Shown here: one piece after another, positions 55,043 to 64,000 of the stretch
How positions within the stretch are numbered: position 1 is the stretch's first letter
How the letters are laid out: each line of letters starts with the position of its first letter
NCBI GenBank assembly: GCA_030789695.1
Contig: CM061136.1
Coordinates: 131,044,648 to 131,108,647 of the forward strand
DNA from: Scilla litardierei
Lineage: Eukaryota > Streptophyta > Magnoliopsida > Asparagales > Asparagaceae
Direction of reading: 5' to 3'
DNA: 64,000 nucleotides
Translations under genes and position numbers: made by a program
Notes under the pieces: model-generated
The model's input: only the letters and a program-made list of their open reading frames with translations
The model's database searches: none
What the model was told of the DNA's origin: nothing

Positions 55043-55262
55043 TGTTATGAATGAGGGAGGTCTTTGGCCTCCCCTCCTTCATTACCCATTCATTAGGCCC
55101 CCATTACTTAGAGTAATGGGGACCCTTGGTCTCCTAGAGGCTTTTGGCCTCCCCACTATGAGATATATAAATAGAGCACCATGGCTTTTAGCTATGGTGA
55201 CTTATTCTTAGTAATGAAATTATCTCTCTCTCTCTCTCTCTCGAGTTCATTATCATATAACA
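55043..55262 (+). repeat. Copia-4 3' LTR
   Basis: A 220-bp copy of 36311-36556 with a shorter (TC)10 tract, followed by target duplication AATTA. Confidence 0.94.
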
Positions 55263-55267
55263 AATTA

Positions 55268-55512
55268 ATTATTTTAAGTTTAGATACAAATAGCACACAA
55301 AAAATTTGAGTGGACCCCACACAACTTTTTTCATCCAACTTTCTTCAACCAAAAGAACACACTACACGGAGTGGGACCCACCTCAACTTTCCAACTCCAC
55401 AATTCATTCTCACTTTCCAACAAAAGAACACACTACACCCCAATTTCTCTCTCATCAGATTCCACACTTCCTTAACTTTCCCAATTATACTTTCCAACAA
55501 AAGAACAGGCCC
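55268..55512. mobile_element. PIF/Harbinger-like MITE, right part
   Basis: The other half of the MITE starting at 35929. It ends AAAAGAACAGGCCC and is followed by TAA (55513-55515). It contains internal copies of CCAACAAAAGAACAC. Confidence 0.75.
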
Positions 55513-55515
55513 TAA

Positions 55516-56041
55516 AAGAATGCATCCTAGATAGGTTTATAAATTAAAACGTTTGAAATTCAATGGGATTGGGATTTGAAAACTAATATCTATTGGGGTG
55601 TTTTTGTTGACTAGGACACATCCAGTTGGCAGGATTTGTCCTATATGACAGGTGGAGGGGGTGTGCCACATCATCTCTCCACATGGGGCGTGAGGGTGCG
55701 GATGCACTTTGGGGTGTTTTTGCATTCTTGCCCTCCTTTTTTATGAAACGAAAGAAAACCCTTCATCTCTCTACTATTTACATGGTTACCACCTCCCTTT
55801 TTGCACTTTGAACCTCTGGGTTTTTTTTGCTCTTAGGCCATAATTTTTTTATATTTTTATCCCAGACGCTACCCACACACACCCACACTTTTTTCACTTT
55901 AACGTAAACTCTTATGCACGGTTTTTTCCCGGTCCCCGTGCGCAACATTCCTCCACCTTTTAGCACTTTATCCCCTAGCTTTTTGGCCTTTAGGCCTTTT
56001 CTTTTCACATTTTTGCCCCCACCGACGCTATCCATGTATAC
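55516..56041. other. Gene-free DNA between MITE and hAT element
   Basis: No gene or recognisable repeat. Small frames on both strands lack domains. Confidence 0.5.
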
Positions 56042-56575
56042 ATCTCAACATGGCATTTTGGCCCATGGGCCTGCCGGCCCGTCGGTCCGGCCCGGGCCCG
56101 GAAGCCAAAACCCTGGCCGGGCTGCGGCCAGGGCCCGGCCCGAGCTGGGGCATATTTGCTCGTTGCCAAACATGCAAAAATTTGCCCGTTTGGCAACGGC
56201 TCCTTTTGTTTTAAATTTTGTTTTTGTTTTTTACCTACAAAAATCCCTATAAAAAACCCCCCTCCCCCCTTATTTCTTCACTCACAAAATCTTTACACTC
56301 CTCTCTACCCTCAAAATATCTCTAAACTCTAATTCTCTAAAATCCTCTCTCCCCTGTGTTCTACAACTCTCGCGACTACCGTCTATCTCCGTATACCGTC
56401 TCTACAATCGTCAATCTCGCTACTATCGGCTACCGTCTCGCTACTCCAATTCGCTACGTCCGGTCTCTCGCTAATACCGTGCAAGCTTCCCTCGACGGTC
56501 GCTAGCTACTACCGGGATCTACAACTCCGGGCATACTCAAACATGTTTCTGTAGTATAAATTTTAGATTAGCATC

Positions 56576-58770
56576 ATGGCAGGACCGTCTAGGAAGATAA
56601 ATATGAATTTTAATATAGATGATGAAACTAATACTGTCGATTATGAATATTATGCTGATGTACTACGTGGTAACTATGCTGATATAGCAAATATTGAAAC
56701 ACAAGAACCTGATAACTATGGGGCTACTAATAATCCTAGCCCCGTCATGCCACCACCTGCACATTCACCTTTCTCGCATGCTGCTCACACGTACACAAGT
56801 TCACCGGCACAAACATCAACACCTACTTCACATATGCCTGCACCTACTACACAAACCCAAAAGAAAGGACCAAAGTTCGGTGTTTAGGAACACTTTACAC
56901 GTGAAATGGTAAAAGATAGTAATGGCATCGAACAAATTCGTGCCTTTTGTAAGATATGTAGAACTAGTTTTGCTGCCGCACATACTGCCGGCACTTCACA
57001 TCTGCTAAGACACATGAAATCGCATGTTAAAAAAGATGCTAGACAAGCAACATTAAATTTATCTTCATCGTCTTCCTCTCTTACTCCTTTCTCATATTCT
57101 GTTGAAAATATGAGAAAAGAGATGGCGAGATTTGTCTTATGCAAAGAACTACCTCTAAATTATGCTGAAAGCCCAGAATTAGAACGATTACATCAAAATG
57201 CATTTAACCCTGCTTTTAGAAAATTATCTAGGAAAACCCTTAGAAATGATTGTATGACTATTTTTCATGAAGGATAGGAAAAATTGTATCAGATTTTTCT
57301 TAATTTAGAATGTATGATTTCATTAACTTCTGACGTATGGACTACAAAATGGGGTGCATCATACATGTGTCTTACGGCCCATTTTACAGATGATGATTAT
57401 ATCATTCAAAAAAGAATTATTGGTTTTAAGGTTTTAGAGCATGCACACAAGGGACAATTTATTGGTAAGACTTTGCAAAATATTTGTCGTGATTATGATA
57501 TTGAGCAAAAAATTTTTACAATTACTTTTGATAATGCTTCGAATAATACTTTAGCCATTAATTTTTTGCAACGTCAATGGAACCCAGATCTAGATGGGTT
57601 AATTTTTCATCAACGATGTGCATGCCATGTTTTAAACTTAGTAGTTCAGGATGGTCTTAAACTTGCTTCTGTTTATCTGGAAAAGGCTAGAAACCTTATG
57701 CTTTTAATTACCACTAATTCACAAAAAAAGAGGGAATATATGCAGTTTTGTCGTAGTAACCAACTTCCTTATAGGGCATTTAAATTTAGTGTCCCCATAG
57801 GTGGAATTCAACGTATCTAATGATACGTTGTATGAGACAGAATAGAACCCAACTTAGCGAGTTTGCAAGTGCATACCTTGCAAATGATAGTGATTATGAA
57901 ATTAGTGATTATGAGTGGCTAATTATAGATGAACTTTATGATTTTTTTGAAATTTTCTACATGACAACAAACAAGTTTTCTGGTATGTACTACTCTAATT
58001 CAGTTCTAGGCTTAGACCAATTAGCGGTGATCTCTGAAGTTATACAAAAACATAGAGATAATGACACCATTAGGACTCAAGACCTTAAAACAATGATAGA
58101 ACAGATGGAGATTAAACTCCGTAAGTATTGGAATCATGTTCCTTTGCTATACACTATAGCGAAGGTTTTAGATCCCCGGTTTAAGGAGGATGTAGTACTC
58201 GACTTCTTAGATACATATTACGAAAACTTGAACCTTCAGGCTGAAGCAGAACAACACAAAGCTAGTTTTAAGAATAGCTTACGATCACTTTTTACTGTAT
58301 ATGAGACACGATATGGTAGTTCTGCACACACATCTAATGTTCAAGCATCTTCAAGTGCTCCAAGCAGAGTCCGCCTGCTTATGGGCAAGAAGAAGCAAAG
58401 AACATCTGACACGACTAATGAACTGTCTAGGTATTTGTCAAGTTCTTGTCCATTTTCTGAAGAAGAATTGAATAATGAGAGTTTTGATGTTCTGTCATGG
58501 TGGAAACAATATAAGAATAGTTATCCAATTCTTTCCATGATGGCTCGTGATTTGTTAGCCGTACCCATATCCACTATTGCTTCGGAGTCTGCTTTTAGTG
58601 CAGGTAGTCGTGTTCTTAGCAACAAGAGGTCACGGCTGAAGCCAGATATAATAGAAGCGTCGGTTTGTGCGAAGGATTGGTTCAGGGCTGAATCGAGGAC
58701 CCAATATCAGACCGACCTTTCTGAAGACTCTGAAGAAGATGAAGAAGAAGAAGCAGAAGCAGAGACTTGA
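56576..58770 (+). pseudogene. hAT transposase (two stops, one frameshift)
   Basis: Starts MAGPSRKINMNFNIDD. A BED-type zinc finger (FCKICRTSF with HLLRHMKSH) lies around 56940-57030. The RNase H-like core has SLTSDVWTTKWG and FTITFDNASNNT, containing two expected acidic residues, and the conserved RCACHVLNLVVQDGLK. The C-terminal hAT dimerisation region (DVLSWWKQYKNSYPILSMMARDLL cut here as DVLSWWKQYKNSYPI, then IASESAFSAGSRVLSNKR) ends near 58680. In-frame TAG codons are at 56885-56887 and 57275-57277. A one-base loss near 57796 shifts the frame before RWNSTYLMIR. An acidic tail follows. About 730 codons, the usual hAT size. Inactive. Confidence 0.92.
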
Positions 58771-59096
58771 TATATTTACTTGTATTAGTTTCTTTTTTTG
58801 GCCAATGTATGAGGGGTAAGGCTGGCCAACGTATGTCCCCCCCTCAAAAAAATTTCAATTAATAAAATTTAAAGGTTCAACCCAGGACCTTCGAGAATTC
58901 CGGGATTAAATTTTTTGGTATATATTAATTTTTTAGAATTGTTATATATGTTTTTTGGAATTTTTACATGTTTACAACTATATTTTAGATTTTTAAATAT
59001 TAGATTATAAGTTTTTCCAAATTTTTTGATTTTTGTTTTAATTTTATTAAGGTTTTTTAAAAAAAATTAATTTTTTAATTATAAAACCGGGCCGGC
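58771..59096 (+). other. hAT 3' noncoding region
   Basis: AT-rich, no gene, leading into the GC-rich subterminal block at about 59090-59125. Confidence 0.6.
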
Positions 59097-59126
59097 CCGG
59101 ACCGGACCGCCTTGGCCCGGCCCGGC

Positions 59127-59336
59127 TTACCCGAATCTGGCGTCATTTCGAAACGTAATCCCCATCGGCCCGACGGCGGGAGTGGGTGGTGGGACGGGAT
59201 CGGCAGGGATTGGCTGTGTAGGTGTCGGTGGGCTAGGTGGAGGGGAGTCCTTCCTAGCGGAAGAGGGACCAGGATCATCGGTCCTCTTCCGCTTCGAAGA
59301 GGCTCCCCGTGTACGTGGCCTAGTGCGCGGCGGCAT
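59127..59336 (-). pseudogene. Ath-C ORF2, N-terminal fragment
   Basis: Homologous to the Ath-B ORF2 start: MPPRTRPRTRGASSKRKR, a Pro-rich stretch, then MGITFRNDAR. The frame then ends in GC-rich hAT-side sequence. Only about 65 residues of homology remain. The rest of ORF2, the 3' region and the 3' LTR of Ath-C are absent from the window. Confidence 0.8.
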
Positions 59337-59871
59337 GTGTGTCGCGAGACGTGTCCCAACCAAATAAGTAATGCGATGTGCTAAATGATGGAACGAGTGT
59401 ACCTGAACACGCCGTGAGAGCAATCAGCAGTGTGTGCGAAGAGATGCCTCCACCGCGAAGCTCAAAGCACGTCCAAAAACTCTCCAAAGCTCCCCAAGCT
59501 AGCCTGCAAATCAAACGATCAAATCAGTGAATAATATTCAATATATATGGGGGAGTTAGGGGATAATAGATATATATGGAAATTAATTTGAATTTGGGGT
59601 TCACGGGCTTTCAAATCAAGAGAAATGGGGAGAAATGGGTTTTTGGGGCAAAACAGGGGTGATCGGAGGCGACGCCGGCGGTGGGGGGGAGGTGGCTGGC
59701 CGTCGGCTGTCGGCGGGGTGTCGGTCACCGGCGAGGGGAGGTCAGCTCGGGCGGCAGCAGGTCGCAACAGGCGAGGGGGAGTCGCAGCGGCCGAGGAAGT
59801 CGAATCGGCAGCGTGCTCGGGCAAATTGGGATTTTTTTGGAGTATCGTAAATCGCGCCCGCTGCGCTTCAG

Positions 59872-59879
59872 CTTATATA
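59872..59879 (-). promoter_or_regulatory. Probable internal TATA box before Ath-C ORF2
   Basis: The minus strand reads TATATAAG shortly after the last internal palindrome, the counterpart of 44068-44075 in Ath-B. Confidence 0.5.
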
Positions 59880-59892
59880 GAAATTGTTACGA

Positions 59893-60236
59893 CTCGGCCG
59901 AGTGACAATGTCACTCGGCCGAGTGGCGTAAACTAAAAAAATTTCAAAATTCTCCTCGCCACTTACGACTCGACCGAGTGGCTTTGGTTCACTCGGCCGA
60001 AGGGAGAAACTCCACTCGGCCGAGTGGCTCTGCCAGTAATTCTAAAGCTAGGAGGGTATCTGTTTCACTCGGCCCAGTGATAAGGTACTCGGCCGAGTGG
60101 CAATTAAGACTAAAAGTTACAGAAAGTGACAGAGAGTTGGTCTGCAGAAACTTCCCTGTTTGGTGCTCCACTCGGCCGAGTGGAGTCTTTGCTCGGCCGA
60201 GTGGCATAAGATACTCGGCCGAGTGAAGTGCTGTTT
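59893..60236. repeat. Internal palindrome array in Ath-C
   Basis: About ten full or near copies of CACTCGGCCGAGTG between the post-gag block and ORF2. Confidence 0.86.
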
Positions 60237-60558
60237 TCTGCATCGGCTCTTCGTTTTCGCTCCAGTCTCTGTTTTTCTTCCTCTAGTCTGTTTCTTCCTC
60301 CTCCTAAGGCCTGAGCGCGTCCCTGGAGAGCTCTTCCTTGTCTCGGTCATCCTCCATATGAGAGATCTCCCTTTCTCCTTCTCCTGTCATGAAAATTTAG
60401 AACCAGTTGTCACGATTTTCATGGACATAAGACTCTAAACAGTAATAAAAGGCTAAACCAAAAATGAAAATCAAATAAAAATAATGCAAAAACCGTTGGA
60501 TTGCCTCCCGACAAGTGCTCGTTTAAGGTCATGAGCTCGACCCCTTTAAATATTCGTT
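60237..60558 (-). other. Ath-C post-gag noncoding segment
   Basis: No gene. Contains the block homologous to 43418-43468 of Ath-B (60502-60542), with paired arms around GGGAGGCAAtcc-type sequence. Confidence 0.6.
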
Positions 60559-63316
60559 TTAGCTTGTGATGTTGGGCGCATACGAGATACGCCCGTCGAA
60601 CTTGTTGGGAAGGCCGCTTGGATTTGGGTCGTGATGATCATCGGTCTTCCTCGATGCCCCCTCATCATGGGTAATGTTGGGGGATAAGTCCCCCAAGCTA
60701 GAGCTCGTTCCTATCTTCTTCTTGGCCGGTGACACCGATCTTCCATTCGGTGGAGCTTTCTTCGGATTCTTCGCCTTTGAGAGCTTGCAAAGCTCTCGTA
60801 TTCTTGCGACATCAGTGTCGCCTTCATCACCATCTGTGGAGCTATCTGGAGGGTCCTCCAACTTCTCTTCTTCACCCGAAGCTTGGCCTTCTTCGAAGCC
60901 ATCGTCATGGAGAGCGCCAATAGAGTGGGTGATTGCTTCTTCAATCACCTCATCAAGGAGATCCACATAGTCTAACTCCTCGTGATCGGGCATATGTTTC
61001 ATGGCCTTGGGTATGTGAAGCTCGACTTCGATGTTCTCGACATTTAAGGATAGAGTTCCTTCACGCACGTTGACGATAACACCGGCGGTTGCGAGGAATG
61101 GGCGTGCAAGTATGAGCGAAGTGTCGCCCTCTTCCTTGATGTCCATGATGACAAAATCACAAGGCAAGCATATACCTCCCGAAACTTGGAGTGGAATGTT
61201 CTCTGCGATCCTTACCGGCCTAGTAATCCGACCGTCCGCAAGTTGAATTCTCTTGTCGGTCGGCTTCAAGTCGGTGCCCGTGTTCAATTTTCGGAACATA
61301 CTAAGGGGCATAAGGCTCACACTCACGCCCAAGTCAACTAGAGCTTTTTGCAATGGAACGCCTCCTAGTGTGCAAGGGATGCGGAAACTCCCGGGATCCT
61401 TTAATTTCGCTGGCTCCTTCTCCTTCCGGGTAAACCAAGTTCCTTGTTCCGCAAGCATGATTTTTTCCTTCCTTTTCTCCCCCGAAATCAAGTCCTTCAA
61501 GAACTTCGCGTAAGACGGGATCTCAACTATTGCATCTAAGAAAGGAATATTGAGGCTTACTCCCCTCAAGTATTCAAGGAACTTGGCGAGCCTTTTCTCT
61601 ATCTTGGCTCTAGCTAGCCATTGTGGAAACGGCACCGGTGGCATGTAGCGGTGCTCATCAAATGGCTCCATCACTTTAGAATTTCCTTCACCAATTGGCT
61701 CCTTTTGGCTCTCCTCTTCAATTGCCGGCTCTTTTTCTTCCAAAATCTCCACCATGGGTTCTTTGTTTTGGGTCATAGCGGGAGTGGTATCCTTCCCGTC
61801 CCTTATTGTAACCGCCACCACCACATTGATGTGGCCGGTGTTGCTCCGTGGATTGGGCTCGGGTTGAGCCGGCAATTGTTGGGCGTTCTTGTTTAGCAAT
61901 GCAAGTTGCTCTCCAAGTTGAGCGACGACGGTATTTAGTGAATCTTGTCCCACAGTCAACCTAGCATTGATCTTCTTTTGCTCCGCCATGAATTCCTCCA
62001 CCCTAGCTTCGTGGTCCGATCGTGGTTGAGCTTGAGGTGGGTTGGGAGCTCTCCAACCTTGATTGTAACCGGGCGGTCTATACGGTCCCGCTTGTTGCCT
62101 AAGCGGGTAATTTTGTTGCGGTGGACCCCTAGGTTGATACTGAGGTTGTGGTAGTGGAGGCCGAGCTTGAGGAAGTTGTTGTGTCGGTTCAAAGCACCAT
62201 CATTGTTTGCATATGAAAATCCCGGATGGTTTCTAGCGGCCGGGTTGGCCCAATATCCGGAGTTTCCCGCAACATATTGCACTTGTTCCAAGGCCCCATC
62301 TCCATGCTATCCTCCTACATACATGACTTGAGATTGGTCTTGCCAATCACTCATATTGCTTACCAGCGTAGATGTAGAGGGTGCTCTATGTGGCTCGGTG
62401 ATATATTTCTCCAATCTCTCCACTACCTTGTGGAGAGAGTCAAATTTGTTTGAAAGCTCCGCTACGGTCTTGGCCTCATATATGCTAGTGGGCTTCAAGG
62501 AGGAAGAAGAATGACCTCGCTCGTCACCCCATTGTTGGTTATTAGAGGCCATCTCCTCTAATAAGGCAGTAGCTTCCTCCGGGGTCTTCGATAGTATGGC
62601 TCCATTGGCGGTTGCGTCTATAATTGCTTCGTGCCTGGTTGGAGTCCATTGTAAAAACTATGAACAAGCTTCCAATCTTCTATACTGTGATGGGGGCATT
62701 GATGCTATAAATCCTTGAAGCGCTCCCATGCCTCGTATAGGGTCTCCTGCGGTCCTTACTTAAAGGACATGAGAGCACTCCGTATCTTCACCGTCTTGGA
62801 TGGCGGGTAGAATTTGTCAATGAAGGCGCTAGCCAACTCATCCCAAGTAGTGAATGTACCTTCTGCCTACGTCCTCAACCAATATAAAGCTTTGTCTTTG
62901 AGTGTAAAGGGGAAGAGTCGCAGTCGGATTGCATCAACGAAAACGCCCGACATTTGGAAGGTGGCACACTTGGACAAGAAAAGCTGGATGTGATAATGCG
63001 GATTCTCATGGGCGTTCCCATGAAACGGGTCTTGTTGCATCAATACTACCAATCCCGTCTTTAGCTCAAAATTCTTGTCCGTCGCCAATTCCGACATGGC
63101 GATGGATGATGTGGTGGAAGAAGTCTTAGGCCGAAGCGTATCTCTGATGGATATAATCCTCGCCATGCGTGCCGCTGGTTCCTCCGGTGTCTCCGTACGG
63201 TTCATACAATCACCCTCCGTAGCGTGCCTTCTCTCGGCTCTGATCCTCCTCACCGTACGTTCGATCTCCGGATCAAATAGTATTTTCTCGGGGTTCGCCG
63301 TAGATCTCGTGTACAT
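60559..63316 (-). pseudogene. Ath-C gag-protease (broken)
   Basis: Starts MYTRSTANPEKILFDPEIER at 63316 and follows the Ath-B gag along its length. In-frame stops occur after YWLRT (62867-62869) and twice more near 62757 and 62711. At each the Ath-B codon is CAG or CAA, so they are C-to-T changes. More disruptions follow near 62310 and 62190. The last 480 codons (60559-62001) are open and include the retropepsin region, where the site reads DLGVS in place of DLGAS, and ILARPFLATAGV. Non-functional. Confidence 0.92.
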
Positions 63317-63427
63317 GCAAAGAAAAACAGAGTTTCAAAGGAATTGTTACCACGTATAAGGAGTAAAAAGATAAAAGTAATAAAAGAAAAAGAAGACACT
63401 AAGTAAAGAGAATAAAACACTGTCGCC

Positions 63428-63445
63428 TCCCCGGCAACGGCGCCA
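63428..63445 (-). other. Ath-C primer binding site (tRNA-Asp type)
   Basis: The minus strand reads TGGCGCCGTTGCCGGGGA, identical to the Ath-A site. Confidence 0.88.
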
Positions 63446-63451
63446 AAAACT

Positions 63452-64000
63452 TGATCGCGCTCTGGGAGTACACACACCCGGGACAAGCGACTCGTAGTCT
63501 TACTGCAAGCGCACGGTGTAGCAGTGAGCGGGTAACGAACTCAGGGAGGAACAATGACAGTGTCTCCTTCCAATCACCTAGCTATCAAAATGGTCGAGAA
63601 TAATCTGGGGTAAAATTGTCACAATCGTTTGAATGTCGATAGAAATATCAATAAAATAAAGCGCCTAGGGATAGGGAATCCCCGCTACGGACCGTATCTC
63701 ATCATTGTGATTTGTTGGTTACATCATTGCTAGACTTGAATTTTAGGTGAACTAGTCGCAACTAAATGTAGAACCAAGCTCACGCTCTCGCGCTATTGCC
63801 GGTCTATAGCAAACCTAGGGTAGGGCCCAATCTCTTGCAAACCCTAACATAAGCCGCTAGCGTGAAGAATGACATCATCGTTCAACCGTATCTCGAGCCC
63901 ACTCTCGTGCAAACTCGAGCTACGACCTAGGTTGAGATAGTTCCTACCCATCCAATCTCTTGCAAACGGATATTGGTATAGAAACACGATTAAAAATCCT
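63452..64000 (-). repeat. Ath-C 5' LTR (partial)
   Basis: The 3' part of the LTR ends GAGCGCGATCA on the minus strand. It shares the CCGTGCGCTTGC block, the block TATAGACCGGCAATAGCGCG and the hairpin array with the other Ath LTRs. The rest lies beyond the window. Confidence 0.9.
63814..63972 (-). ncRNA. Hairpin array with invariant loop, Ath-C leader (three hairpins in window)
   Basis: The loops in minus sense are TTGCAAGAGATTGG (63827-63840), TTGCACGAGAGTGG (63899-63912) and TTGCAAGAGATTGG (63952-63965). All three stems pair on the minus strand when G-U pairs are allowed, and their sequences differ from the Ath-A and Ath-B stems. Confidence 0.78.

Larger units (their letters stand above)
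36311..55262 (+). mobile_element. Copia-4: Ty1/copia retrotransposon, interrupted by Ath-B
   Basis: LTRs 36311-36556 and 55043-55262 run from TGTTATGAATGAGG to CATATAACA. The target duplication is AATTA (36306-36310 and 55263-55267). PPT AAGGGGGAG lies at 55034-55042. Proteins are close to those of Copia-1, although the LTRs are unrelated. Ath-B (38677-50550) sits in gag. Without it the element is about 7.1 kb. The LTRs differ mainly in the length of a (TC)n tract and a few bases. Pol has one frameshift and three nonsense codons. Confidence 0.95.
56042..59127 (+). mobile_element. hAT-superfamily DNA transposon (decayed)
   Basis: Contains a hAT transposase pseudogene flanked by GC-rich subterminal repeats. 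GGCCCGG-type motifs lie at 56062-56150 on the left and GGGCCGGCCCGG motifs at 59090-59125 on the right, as in many plant hAT elements. I could not fix the terminal inverted repeats or an 8-bp target duplication, so both ends are approximate. The right end coincides with the abrupt loss of the Ath-C ORF2 reading frame near 59128. Confidence 0.7.
59128..64000 (-). mobile_element. Ath-C: pol-less Athila-like retrotransposon (truncated, runs off the window)
   Basis: Minus-strand element. In transcription order it has a 5' LTR (63452 to beyond 64000), a tRNA-Asp primer site (63428-63445), a broken gag-protease (60559-63316), the post-gag stem-loop block, an internal palindrome array (59893-60236), a TATA box and the start of ORF2, where it is cut at the hAT element. 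Gene order matches Ath-B with no pol, but the gag has decayed much further. Confidence 0.88.

Noticed and set aside
55900..56120. Exact left terminus of the hAT element
   Set aside because: CATGGCATTTTGGCCC near 56049 is a candidate, but the right side has no matching inverted end and no 8-bp target duplication was found.

Overview
This 64 kb window looks like transposable-element-packed intergenic DNA from a flowering plant (probably a eudicot, but that is only an impression). The evidence is plant Ty1/copia and Athila-type Ty3 retrotransposons with tRNA-iMet and tRNA-Asp primer sites, a hAT transposase, a CACTA-type end and a PIF/Harbinger-like MITE. I found no host gene, rRNA, tRNA or CRISPR array. 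Nearly every long reading frame belongs to a mobile element and most are broken.

Layout. (1) 1-2196 is gene-free. (2) Copia-1 (2202-16832, minus, TSD CTTAT, 112-bp LTRs) is split in its integrase region by Ath-A (5696-13794, plus, TSD TCTAT, 2119-bp LTRs that I could tell apart at one base). Ath-A has no gag or pol, only one unrecognised 542-codon frame. (3) Copia-2 (17128-32358, plus) is split in its integrase by Copia-3 (21209-29008, plus, TSD TGAAC). (4) 32559-35180 holds a CACTA-type terminus and a SIRE-like LTR fragment. (5) A three-level nest follows: a PIF/Harbinger-like MITE (35929-36310 and 55268-55512, TSD TAA) contains Copia-4 (36311-55262, plus, TSD AATTA), whose gag contains Ath-B (38677-50550, plus, TSD TGGAC). 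(6) A decayed hAT transposon (about 56042-59127) abuts a truncated Ath-C (59128 to the window end, minus).

Ath-A, -B and -C are relatives that share LTR ends (TGATC...GATCA), a tRNA-Asp primer site and a polypurine tract AAGCTTGGGGGA. None carries reverse transcriptase or integrase here. Ath-B has an intact gag-protease frame plus a second frame (ORF2). Ath-C repeats that order in broken form, so absence of pol looks like a property of the lineage and not a single deletion. They would need pol from autonomous relatives.

The most striking signal is in RNA-level structure. The transcribed part of every Ath LTR carries a row of hairpins that all share the 14-nt loop TTGCAAGAGATTGG (or a close variant), while stem sequences differ from hairpin to hairpin and still pair, including G-U and compensatory changes. 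The upstream half of each LTR carries about nine copies of the palindrome CACTCGGCCGAGTG before a TATA box. Ath-B and Ath-C carry a second palindrome array plus TATA box inside the element, just before ORF2, which suggests an internal promoter. A SIRE-like LTR and the leaders of Copia-1, -2 and -3 carry their own, unrelated hairpin or palindrome arrays, so structured leaders recur across families. All counts and alignments were made by eye.
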